A stretch of DNA of 64,000 nt, from the NCBI GenBank assembly GCA_040386935.1, contig JAZKEQ010000006.1, positions 1 to 64,000 on the forward strand, read 5' to 3'. Made by a program: the position numbers and the translations under genes. Below, one piece after another: positions 17,216 to 24,705 of the stretch. The DNA comes from JABMMZ01 sp040386935 (GTDB lineage: Bacteria > Bacteroidota > Bacteroidia > NS11-12g > UBA955). The stretch's first letter is position 1. Each line of letters starts with the position of its first letter. The notes beneath the pieces were generated by a model. The model was not told where the DNA came from. It did no database searches and saw only the letters and a program-made list of their open reading frames with translations.

Positions 17216-17872
17216 TTAATTGCTTGATAAGAGAAAATCCGTTTTCAATAAGCTGCATATTTTGTACCGTTCATCATGGGTGTCTTCTGCCATGCCTTTT
17301 AATATTGTATAGACATTTTCTATGCCAATCAGGTTGCACCACTCAAAAGGTCCATGAGGGTAGGCCGTTCCCAATTTCATGCCTTTGTCAATATCTTCCT
17401 TATTCGCAGTGCCTTCTTGTAGTGTAAAATAGGCTTCGTTAATAATCATGCAAACAATGCGGGGACTCACCATGCCGATGCGGCTTTGTATCCATTCCAC
17501 CTGATTAAAACCAAGTTGGGCTAACTTGATAGCATCTATTGTTGTGCTCAGTGTACAGGCCTCAAGTATCGGGCGTTTAAGAAATGTTGGCAATGCATTG
17601 ATGCCGATGACTTGGTGCTGCAGTGAAGCGGGAATTAATCCGTGTAATTGTATTGTTGCAGCACCTATAAACAAAAGCGCCTCAGTTTTTAAATTCAGGT
17701 AAGAATCAATGGAACCGGCTTGTGTATCGAAGTTCAGATCAAAAATTACATCAAATTTAGTAAGTCCGATATTTTCTGTATTTTCGAACGCAGTAAAATT
17801 TAACCCCGCTGATGAAAGCACAGAATTTAATTCCTCTAGTTGTACTGGCGAGCCTTTTGCAGCAATGTTCAT
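17216..17872 (-). CDS. 3-hydroxyacyl-CoA dehydrogenase C-terminal-domain protein lacking a normal NAD-binding site
   Basis: In 218 residues, the second half (IQSRIGMVSPRIVCMIINEAYFTLQEG, then MKLGTAYPHGPFEW) matches the helical substrate-binding domain of 3-hydroxyacyl-CoA dehydrogenases. The first half has the size of a degenerate Rossmann fold but no GxGxxG and starts MNIAAKGSPVQ. Catalysis as a dehydrogenase is therefore doubtful. Short forms like this occur in Bacteroidota. Its ATG is 7 bases from a -7 element at 17880-17887, so its leader is very short. It is divergent from ridA. Confidence 0.72.
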   Translation of the reverse strand: MNIAAKGSPVQLEELNSVLSSAGLNFTAFENTENIGLTKFDVIFDLNFDTQAGSIDSYLNLKTEALLFIGAATIQLHGLIPASLQHQVIGINALPTFLKRPILEACTLSTTIDAIKLAQLGFNQVEWIQSRIGMVSPRIVCMIINEAYFTLQEGTANKEDIDKGMKLGTAYPHGPFEWCNLIGIENVYTILKGMAEDTHDERYKICSLLKTDFLLSSN

Positions 17873-17879
17873 TAAACCA

Positions 17880-17887
17880 CAAAAATA
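17880..17887 (-). promoter_or_regulatory. -7 promoter element (TATTTTTG on minus strand)
   Basis: Perfect TAnnTTTG match read leftward, leaving 7 bases before the ATG of the HCDH-like gene. It lies inside the 26-base divergent spacer shared with ridA. Confidence 0.5.
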
Positions 17888-17898
17888 ATACCCCTGCC

Positions 17899-18276
17899 AT
17901 GGAAAAAAAAATCATTTTAACCACAACAGCTCCGGCCCCGATAGGCCCTTATTCACAAGCCGTTTTATCCGGTAATACTTTGTATTGTAGCGGTCAGATA
18001 GCCTTAACACCATCAGGTGAATTGATTACAGATAGTATTGAAGCTGAAACAAAACAGGTGATGCACAATGTGGGAGAGGTGTTAAAAGCAGCAGGAATGG
18101 GTTATGAGAATATTGTTAAAACATGTATTTTTTTAACGGATATGGGAGATTTTGCAAAGGTCAATACGGTTTATGCGACCTATTTTACTGCTGATTTTCC
18201 GGCACGCGAAACCGTTCAGGTAAGTGCATTGCCAAAAGGGGTACATGTTGAAATCAGTGTAGTGGCAGTGAAATAA
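17899..18276 (+). CDS. ridA: RidA family 2-iminobutanoate/2-iminopropanoate deaminase
   Basis: RidA hydrolyses reactive enamine/imine intermediates released by PLP enzymes such as threonine dehydratase. The 125-residue product has the family blocks APAPIGPYSQAV, YCSGQIAL, a conserved Arg in PARETVQVSALP, and the closing VEISVVAV. It forms trimers in the cytosol in known cases. The ATG at 17899 is chosen over an in-frame ATG at 17812 because the family starts exactly here and the longer version would overlap the divergent gene by 61 bases. Confidence 0.95.
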   Translation: MEKKIILTTTAPAPIGPYSQAVLSGNTLYCSGQIALTPSGELITDSIEAETKQVMHNVGEVLKAAGMGYENIVKTCIFLTDMGDFAKVNTVYATYFTADFPARETVQVSALPKGVHVEISVVAVK

Positions 18277-18303
18277 AAGCATTCCAATTTTAAGTGTTGG
18301 GCA

Positions 18304-18340
18304 TAAAAAAAACCTGTCTTTTAAGGACAGGTTTTTTTAT
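18304..18340. terminator. Intrinsic terminator, usable on both strands
   Basis: AACCTGTC at 18311-18318 and GACAGGTT at 18326-18333 form an 8-base stem with A-run on the left and T-run on the right. It sits between convergent ridA and the membrane protein gene. Confidence 0.85.
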
Positions 18341-18356
18341 TGATATTTTTATTTAA

Positions 18357-18869
18357 TTAGTTTACTAAATGCTTTCTATTGACAGCATATAATATAATAA
18401 AGAGAATGCCAATGAAGCCCATGCCTATAGCGCTTATTGCACCTAATAGATTACCACTGTAAATCATTACAGGAGCAACTATTGAAATAAGGACACCCAA
18501 TACATATACCCAGAATCCCATTTTTCTTAATTTCCACATTAAAAGAGCACCTACCAAGGTAAAAATACTCGCAATAATACTTGCAATACCATTGTTTCTA
18601 ATGGTATCTTCATTGATACTGCCTACCATGGTGTTAATCATTTCAGTTGCAGCTTCAGCACTGGCGGAACTTGTAACAGTTGATAGACTATCGGTAACTG
18701 TTCCCATGTCTTGCTTTGCAGCATCCATCACTTTTCCATATGTTTTAGCTGTCATGATACTTGTGAAACCACCCACAATACCCCAAGCACTTCCTATAAA
18801 GGTAAGGATGCATAATACTGTTAAAAAAGTAGGCCTTTTAGGCGTTGAATTTGTCATTTCTTGTTCCAT
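18357..18869 (-). CDS. Hypothetical four-helix membrane protein
   Basis: I do not recognise a characterised family. The 170 residues have a short polar N-terminus, a hydrophobic segment at about 15-38, a Ser/Thr/Ala-rich polar loop of about 50 residues, then three further hydrophobic segments (about 93-110, 117-134 and 140-163). The N-terminal PKRPTFLTVLCILTFIGSA resembles membrane proteins seen widely in Bacteroidota. ATG at 18869 is taken as start; Met5 is an alternative. It stands alone between a shared terminator and the holB promoter. Confidence 0.7.
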   Translation of the reverse strand: MEQEMTNSTPKRPTFLTVLCILTFIGSAWGIVGGFTSIMTAKTYGKVMDAAKQDMGTVTDSLSTVTSSASAEAATEMINTMVGSINEDTIRNNGIASIIASIFTLVGALLMWKLRKMGFWVYVLGVLISIVAPVMIYSGNLLGAISAIGMGFIGILFIILYAVNRKHLVN

Positions 18870-19040
18870 ATATTTATTTATTAAATTAAAACAATAATGC
18901 CTATCAATTTTCTAAAATACAAGGTGTTACCTTCTTGTGTCAGAGATTAGTCGGGTTCAATTATGTAAATACCATAAAATCAATGCGTTGTATTTTTTTA
19001 ATTTTGTCAACACCTTATGAATAATCCATGCTTTTTCGCC

Positions 19041-19048
19041 TAATTTTG
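19041..19048 (+). promoter_or_regulatory. -7 promoter element (TAATTTTG) for holB
   Basis: Perfect TAnnTTTG match only 7 bases before the TTG start at 19056, predicting a nearly leaderless mRNA. Confidence 0.5.
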
Positions 19049-19055
19049 CGACAAA

Positions 19056-20183
19056 TTGCGCTTTTCAGAAATATACGGACATGCTGATTTAAAACAAAAA
19101 CTGGTGGCAGCTGCCAGACAAGGCAGGATACCGCATGCCCAAATGTTTACAGGAGGCGAAGGTAATTTTAGCCTGGCCATGGCATTGGCTTACGCACAGT
19201 TTTTATCGTGTACCCAACAAACAGAAACCGATAGTTGTGGTGAATGCAGCAGTTGCCGAAAATACAATGCGATGATACACCCCGATTTGCATTTTACTTT
19301 CCCTTTTTATGGCGATAAAACAACCAATAGCAGTGATTTTATGACTGAGTTTAGGGCTGCGGTTACCGGCAATCATTTACTGGGCATCAACGATTGGATA
19401 GAAGCCATAGGCGGTGAAGGCAAAAATCTGAACATCAATATCAATGAGGTAAGGGGCATTTTCAGGAAACTGTCCTTGAGACCCTATGAAAGTGAATACA
19501 AGGTACTGCTCATGTGGTTGCCCGAGTACTTAGGGAAAGAAGGGAATACACTCCTGAAACTGATAGAAGAGCCACCTGATAAAACCATTTTTCTATTAGT
19601 AACAGAAAATTTACAGGCCATTTTACCCACCATCATTTCACGGACTCAAATTGTAAAGATCCCTGTTTTCAGTCATGCTGAAATTGAACAATACCTGAAA
19701 GAGAGTGGATTGTCGACAGATACCAATTTGATAAAAAACATCGCCATGATGTCTGAAGGGAATTTGAACAAGGCAGTAAAACTACTATCGGATGTAGAAA
19801 GTCCGATGTTTGAAATATTCAGGCAATGGATGTTGGAATGCCACAAGGGGCAGATGGAGAATATATTGGCTTTGACAGAAAAAATAACGGATCAGGGCAA
19901 GGATTTTTTCAAACTGTTTTTGAACTACGGCCTCCATATCATAAGGGCCACACTTACTGCCGACTACAAAAGCAGCAACTCTTACCTGTCTGACCAGGAA
20001 ATAGAGTTTGTTGGAAAACTAAAAAAATATATCACGGTAGGGAATGTAGAAGAATTGTATAATGCCTTCAATTCCGGTATATTTGAAATCGAAAGATACG
20101 GTAATGTCAAGTTAATTTATATTAACCTATCTTTGAAACTTAAAAATAATTTAAAGCTCAGTCAGCAAAAAGTTTTAAATTGA
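19056..20183 (+). CDS. holB: DNA polymerase III delta-prime subunit
   Basis: Delta-prime is a stator subunit of the clamp loader. The 375-residue protein has an AAA+ fold with FSEIYGHADLKQKLV, a zinc-binding group (Cys64, Cys73, Cys76 and Cys79 in the CTQQ to SSCRK region), the RGIFRKLSLRPYESEYKVLLM segment and LLKLIEEPP. The Walker A position reads TGGEGNFSLA and lacks the GKT, as expected for delta-prime, which does not hydrolyse ATP. The start is TTG at 19056: an in-frame TAA at 19041 leaves no other NTG. ricT follows after 41 bases, the same order as holB-yaaT of Bacillus subtilis. Confidence 0.9.
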   Translation: MRFSEIYGHADLKQKLVAAARQGRIPHAQMFTGGEGNFSLAMALAYAQFLSCTQQTETDSCGECSSCRKYNAMIHPDLHFTFPFYGDKTTNSSDFMTEFRAAVTGNHLLGINDWIEAIGGEGKNLNININEVRGIFRKLSLRPYESEYKVLLMWLPEYLGKEGNTLLKLIEEPPDKTIFLLVTENLQAILPTIISRTQIVKIPVFSHAEIEQYLKESGLSTDTNLIKNIAMMSEGNLNKAVKLLSDVESPMFEIFRQWMLECHKGQMENILALTEKITDQGKDFFKLFLNYGLHIIRATLTADYKSSNSYLSDQEIEFVGKLKKYITVGNVEELYNAFNSGIFEIERYGNVKLIYINLSLKLKNNLKLSQQKVLN

Positions 20184-20224
20184 TTCATTCATAAGATAAG
20201 AACTTAAAAAAAGAAAGATAAACA

Positions 20225-21511
20225 ATGGGATGTGGAAGTTGTGGAACCTCGGGCGGATGTTCACCGAAAGGATGTAAGAATAACGGAACATGTGGCACCA
20301 CGGGTTGTAATAAATTAAATGTATACGATTGGCTCAGCGATGTCACATTGCCTGAAGATTATAAGCCATTCAATATTTTGGAAATACGCTTTAAGGGTAG
20401 CCGAAAAGAATTTTTCAAAAATACCCCTAACCTCGAATTATACACGGGTGATGCAGTAGTCGTGGATTCTGAAAACGGCTACGATATCGGTCACGTATCG
20501 GTAGGTGGCGAATTGGTGCGCCTGCAGATGAAGAAACGCGGGGTAGCCGAAAATTCAGATCAGATAAAAAATATACAACGCAAGGCCTCTGATAAAGACC
20601 TTGAGAAATATGTAGAAGCCAAGAACCGCGAAGCAAAAATTTTGGAACGTGCCAGAACCGTTGCGTTGGAACTGAAGCTTGAAATGAAATTGAGCGATAT
20701 TGAGATTCAGGGCGATAACCGAAAGGTGATCTTCTTTTACACAGCCGAAAGCCGTGTGGATTTCAGAGAATTGATACGCAGGTATGCCGATGAATTTAAG
20801 CTGAGAATTGAAATGCGTCAGATTGGCTACAGACAAGAAGCAGCCCGTTTGGGTGGTATTGGTAGTTGTGGTCGCGAATTGTGTTGCAGTACCTGGCTCA
20901 CCGACTTTAAAATGGTGAATACATCAGTTGCACGTTATCAGAATTTATCAATCAATATGCTGAAACTATCCGGTCAGTGCGGTAAACTAAAGTGTTGCCT
21001 TAACTTTGAATTGGATACTTATATGGATGCACTTGAGGCATTTCCTAAAGCAAGAACAGTAAAACTGGATACAGTAACAGGTGTTGCTGTAATGTTGAAA
21101 ACCGATATTCTGAAAAAATTAACATGGTTTGCTTATGACGACAGACCCAATTGGATTTGTTTGCCACTCGATACTGTTAATGAATACATTAAGCTGAATG
21201 AAAAAGGCCAGAAAGCACCTGAATTGATAGCTGAAGTTGTAGAAGTTAAATACAGCGAAGAAGGAATGGGCAAGGCTGAAGGTAATATTGTGGATCTTGC
21301 AGGTGATGATATCACCAGAATGGATAACAAGAAAAACAAGAATAAAAAAGGCAATAACAGACCGAACAATAAATTCAAAGCGAAGGATGGCAGCGCTAAA
21401 CCGTCTGTACCCGGACATGGCAGCAATACCAATAAGGTAGACCCTAAGCCTAAGCAGAATTTTAACCGAAATGCCGGAAAAGGCTCACAGCCTAATCAGC
21501 AGAAAAAGTAA
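20225..21511 (+). CDS. ricT: RicT/YaaT-like PSP1 domain protein
   Basis: The 428-residue protein starts with a Cys-rich leader (CGSCGTSGGCSPKGCKNNG), continues with the PSP1 domain, and carries the RicT cysteine pairs in GRELCCSTWL and GQCGKLKCCLNFEL. In Bacillus, RicT is part of the RicA-F-T complex that binds 4Fe-4S clusters and assists RNA processing. RicA and RicF are not in the window. The last 75 residues are a disordered Lys/Asn-rich tail, longer than in Firmicutes. It lies 41 bases after holB and is likely co-transcribed with it. Confidence 0.85.
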   Translation: MGCGSCGTSGGCSPKGCKNNGTCGTTGCNKLNVYDWLSDVTLPEDYKPFNILEIRFKGSRKEFFKNTPNLELYTGDAVVVDSENGYDIGHVSVGGELVRLQMKKRGVAENSDQIKNIQRKASDKDLEKYVEAKNREAKILERARTVALELKLEMKLSDIEIQGDNRKVIFFYTAESRVDFRELIRRYADEFKLRIEMRQIGYRQEAARLGGIGSCGRELCCSTWLTDFKMVNTSVARYQNLSINMLKLSGQCGKLKCCLNFELDTYMDALEAFPKARTVKLDTVTGVAVMLKTDILKKLTWFAYDDRPNWICLPLDTVNEYIKLNEKGQKAPELIAEVVEVKYSEEGMGKAEGNIVDLAGDDITRMDNKKNKNKKGNNRPNNKFKAKDGSAKPSVPGHGSNTNKVDPKPKQNFNRNAGKGSQPNQQKK

Positions 21512-21516
21512 ACAGC

Positions 21517-21888
21517 TTATTCAACTACAACACCAGTAGTTTCAAAACTTATTTCACCTTTGTCGTCTTTCACAAACTTACCCTGTGCTACAGCCTTGTG
21601 ACCCTTGCTGCTAGCAGGTATTACAAATGTTTCAGAGTTGTTAATGTAAAATTCTTTACCCGCAGCATCTTTAAAACTGATCCAGCAACCTTTGTGTTTA
21701 CATACATTTTCAATGGTGCCTGTGATGTTGTAAACAGTGTCTTTACCTGTGTTAAAAGCGGCAATTGCATCGGCCAGATTCAGTGATGAAGTGGCATCAA
21801 ATTTAGCGCCAAATGAACCTGCAGCAGGTGTATTGTCTTTACACGAAAACAAAAGGAATAATGTAGAGATGAAGAGTAATTTTTTCAT
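21517..21888 (-). CDS. DUF4920-type lipoprotein
   Basis: The 123-residue protein has a lipoprotein signal (lipobox LFSC, Cys16) and one small beta-rich domain with the DUF4920 hallmarks: FGAKFD, a GTIENVCKHKGCWISF segment with two cysteines, and a final EISFETTGVVVE. The Cys pair could bind a metal or form a disulfide. The function of the family is not known. It converges with ricT, six bases apart, and no terminator hairpin is visible between them. Confidence 0.75.
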   Translation of the reverse strand: MKKLLFISTLFLLFSCKDNTPAAGSFGAKFDATSSLNLADAIAAFNTGKDTVYNITGTIENVCKHKGCWISFKDAAGKEFYINNSETFVIPASSKGHKAVAQGKFVKDDKGEISFETTGVVVE

Positions 21889-21954
21889 TGATTTTACAAT
21901 TTATATATTACAAAAGTATTTAATTTTTAACCTAAAAAATAGAATTGTATCTAT

Positions 21955-21962
21955 TATTTTTG
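21955..21962 (+). promoter_or_regulatory. -7 promoter element (TATTTTTG) for the DUF3467 gene
   Basis: Perfect TAnnTTTG match ending 9 bases before the ATG at 21972. It argues against the upstream in-frame start at 21945. Confidence 0.55.
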
Positions 21963-21971
21963 AATTTCATT

Positions 21972-22301
21972 ATGACCAACAATAAAGAAGAAATCGTAGA
22001 ACAGCCAATAGATATTGAATTGACTGAAGATGTGGCAGAAGGTATATACAGCAATTTGGCCATCATTACCCATAGTCAAGCAGAGTTTGTTTTAGACTTT
22101 GTAAGAATACTCCCGGGTGTGCCAAAGGGCAAAGTGAAAAGCCGCATCATCATGACACCTCAGCACGTTAAACGCCTGTTGTTTGCATTGGGCGATAATA
22201 TGCAGAAATTTGAAGCCAATTTTGGTGAAGTAGATATCGAGAACAATGGCGGTAATCAGGGCTTTCCAATTAATTTTGGCGGCATGACCGGCCAGGCTTA
22301 A
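21972..22301 (+). CDS. DUF3467 family protein
   Basis: The 109-residue product has the DUF3467 core: YSNLAIITHSQAEFVLDF, then PGVPKGKVKSRIIMTPQHVKRLL, then a Gly/Asn-rich tail. It is a small cytoplasmic protein found widely in Bacteroidota with no assigned function. The ATG at 21972 is preferred over an in-frame start 27 bases upstream because a promoter box covers that interval and the family alignment begins with a short acidic leader like this one. It is a single-gene unit. Confidence 0.83.
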   Translation: MTNNKEEIVEQPIDIELTEDVAEGIYSNLAIITHSQAEFVLDFVRILPGVPKGKVKSRIIMTPQHVKRLLFALGDNMQKFEANFGEVDIENNGGNQGFPINFGGMTGQA

Positions 22302-22378
22302 TTTTTTTTCAATTTTTACACAATAATTTTTTATGCCCTGTTTTTTAGGGAATAGGGAAAGGCATTCATAAAATTTGA

Positions 22379-22386
22379 TATATTTG
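22379..22386 (+). promoter_or_regulatory. -7 promoter element (TATATTTG) for the muiA-like gene
   Basis: Perfect TAnnTTTG match, 16 bases before the ATG at 22403. Confidence 0.5.
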
Positions 22387-22402
22387 AATAAACAATATAT
22401 CC

Positions 22403-24046
22403 ATGAAAAAGCTATTGATAATCGTTTTAGGTGCTTTGTTTCTGAATGTAAAAGCACAAACAGGTAAGACCCTGCAAGGCAAAATTACAGAAGCAACCAT
22501 TTTCCTTAATGGTGCCACCATCACAGAACTAGTCAATTTTCAGATAAAGAAAGGCAATATGTTGCTTGTGGTAGATAATCTGCCTTCAGATATCAACCCT
22601 TCACGCGTAACGGCATTGCTTCCAGAAGGTGCAGAATTGTTGTCTATTTCTTCAGAAACAATACTACATGAAGATTTTATAAAGCATCCCGATATTAAAA
22701 TTATCTATGATAGCATGTTACTTCTCGAAAATCAATCAAAAGCACTCAGATTCAGAATAGATGCGCTTAATCTGGAGTTGGATTTATTGAAACGCAATTT
22801 ATACATTGGGGGCACTAATACAGGTGTCAATATTGCTGAGTTGCAAAAAGCGACAGATTTTTACAGAATAAGACAGGATGATATTTACAATCGCTTGATG
22901 AAAGACAATATTCAGTCATCAATCATTGGAGAAAAAATTCTGGTACTGAATGCACGAAGTAAAGTAATGATTAATAATCTGTTGAGCTTAAGTGGTAAAA
23001 TGAGCATTGCTATTAGTAGTCAAATAGAAGGCAGCACCAGCATGCTTGTAAAATATTTCACCTTTAAAGCTGCCTGGAAACCGATATACGATATTAAAGT
23101 AGAGGATGTCGGCAAGCCCATGCAACTCATACAAAAAGGCAAGATATTGAATCAAACTGAAAAGGACTGGAAGAATGTTAAAACTGTTTTGTCCACCGCT
23201 GATCCTTCAGTATCAATCAGTCGTCCTGAATTGGAAGTATGGGCACTTGATTTTGTGTCTCAAAGGGGAAAGAAAATTAATTTAGGATACAATGGTAGAG
23301 ATAAGGATTACTTTGATGAAAAAGCAAAAGAGGAGATATCTTCCAATACCGGTAACATGAATAGAAAATCCGCTAATTCTGCTAATAACACAGAAGTTAC
23401 AGTAAGTGAATTGAGTAACGATTTTATGATAGCTGAACCTGTGAATATTGCTTCAGGTATAACACCGCAAACGATTGTCATCAATTCGTATTTATTGAAC
23501 ACTACCTATGAATACACAGGTATCCCTCAACTGCAAACGATTCCATTTCTGATAGGTAAAACAACTGATTGGCGCAATGTGCCTTTGAGTGATGGTCCTG
23601 CTAGTATTTATATCGGTAAAAATTTTATCGGTGAGAGTTACATCAGTATTGCCAGTATTGCCGATACCTTGGAAATATCATTGGGTAGAAATAAAAAAGT
23701 GGTAATGGACAAAAGAATGAAAGAGGATTTAACCAGTAAATCATTTTTCGGGAATACCATTACTGAAAATTTTATTTATGAAATCACTGTGAAAAATAAT
23801 AATGCTAATGATATTGTATTTGAATTGTGGGACCAAGTACCGGTGAGTAAACAGGAAGACATAGTGGTAACAGTCAATGATATTTCAGGGGCAATGATAG
23901 ATGAAAAAACAGGTAAACTTACCTGGCGATTTAATTTGAAGCCGGGGGAGGAACGCAAAATAAATATTTCATTTTCTATTAAGTATCCGCGAAGTAAAAA
24001 GGTGCAAGTGAAACGATTTAAAGCTTTGAAGTGTCCTGATTTTTGA
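22403..24046 (+). CDS. Mucoidy inhibitor MuiA family protein (DUF4140/DUF4139)
   Basis: The 547-residue secreted protein has a signal peptide ending near VKAQ and a DUF4140 domain (about 28-130, with ATIFLNGATITE). A coiled-coil-like region spans about 100-180, and a DUF4139 domain about 215-545 (YFTFKAAWKPIYDIKV, WKNVKTVLSTADPS, then WRFNLKPGEERKINISFSIKYP). The name comes from a weak exopolysaccharide phenotype in another organism; its action here is unknown. The stop TGA overlaps the ATG of pdeM by one base, so translation is probably coupled. Confidence 0.85.
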   Translation: MKKLLIIVLGALFLNVKAQTGKTLQGKITEATIFLNGATITELVNFQIKKGNMLLVVDNLPSDINPSRVTALLPEGAELLSISSETILHEDFIKHPDIKIIYDSMLLLENQSKALRFRIDALNLELDLLKRNLYIGGTNTGVNIAELQKATDFYRIRQDDIYNRLMKDNIQSSIIGEKILVLNARSKVMINNLLSLSGKMSIAISSQIEGSTSMLVKYFTFKAAWKPIYDIKVEDVGKPMQLIQKGKILNQTEKDWKNVKTVLSTADPSVSISRPELEVWALDFVSQRGKKINLGYNGRDKDYFDEKAKEEISSNTGNMNRKSANSANNTEVTVSELSNDFMIAEPVNIASGITPQTIVINSYLLNTTYEYTGIPQLQTIPFLIGKTTDWRNVPLSDGPASIYIGKNFIGESYISIASIADTLEISLGRNKKVVMDKRMKEDLTSKSFFGNTITENFIYEITVKNNNANDIVFELWDQVPVSKQEDIVVTVNDISGAMIDEKTGKLTWRFNLKPGEERKINISFSIKYPRSKKVQVKRFKALKCPDF

Positions 24047-24705
24047 TGAATGCTATCAGTATAACAGTTGGTGCAACACCTGTTGAATTATCGTCACTAA
24101 AGGCTATTTATTTGCCAACCTTTCATTGCCTGGTTGTAGCCGATGTGCATTTGGGCAAAGCAGAACATTTTCAAAAAAATAATATTGCACTCAGTAATGA
24201 AGCACATGATGTTGATTACGCACGACTCACATTGTTAATCAATCAGTATCATCCTAAACGTGTAATATTTTTAGGTGATTTATTTCACAGCAAAAAAAAC
24301 AGCAGCACCCAACAATTTAAAATTTTCAGACAACAATTTACCTGTAGTTTCGAATTGGTGGAAGGCAATCACGACATCATGGATGCCTCTGTTTATAAGA
24401 CGCTTGATATTGCGATAATAGGAGAGCAATTAATTCTCGATAATTTGCTATTAACACACGAGCCGTTAGATAGAGTAGAAGAAGGCATGTGCAATGTTTT
24501 TGGTCATATCCATCCCGGATTTTCTCTCAGAGGAAAGGGCCTGCAGTCTTTATCATTGCCTTGTTTTGCTGTAACACACAATCAATTGTATATGCCTGCC
24601 TTTGGCACTTTAACAGGATTGTACAAGCTGCGTTTAAAAGCCGGTGATATTTATGTGATAGTAGGCGATGCCATTGCGCATGTACCGCTTACAGCTAAAG
24701 TTTAA
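24046..24705 (+). CDS. pdeM: Ligase-associated DNA damage response endonuclease PdeM
   Basis: The 219-residue protein is a calcineurin-like metallophosphoesterase with metal-binding motifs DVHLGK, GDLFHSK, GNHD and the late GHIHPG. PdeM is normally found with an ATP-dependent ligase, a Lhr-type helicase and an exonuclease-like protein in a DNA repair cluster. None of those is here, so it has been separated from the set. ATG at 24046 overlaps the preceding stop; a TTG one codon earlier is less likely. It converges with the cytochrome gene and their TAA stops overlap at 24702-24705. Confidence 0.88.
   Translation: MNAISITVGATPVELSSLKAIYLPTFHCLVVADVHLGKAEHFQKNNIALSNEAHDVDYARLTLLINQYHPKRVIFLGDLFHSKKNSSTQQFKIFRQQFTCSFELVEGNHDIMDASVYKTLDIAIIGEQLILDNLLLTHEPLDRVEEGMCNVFGHIHPGFSLRGKGLQSLSLPCFAVTHNQLYMPAFGTLTGLYKLRLKAGDIYVIVGDAIAHVPLTAKV

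Noticed and set aside
17812..17898. A 29-residue N-terminal extension of ridA resembling a lipoprotein signal
   Set aside because: The residue before the Cys is Gln, which does not fit a lipobox. The family starts at 17899, and the extension overlaps the divergent gene.
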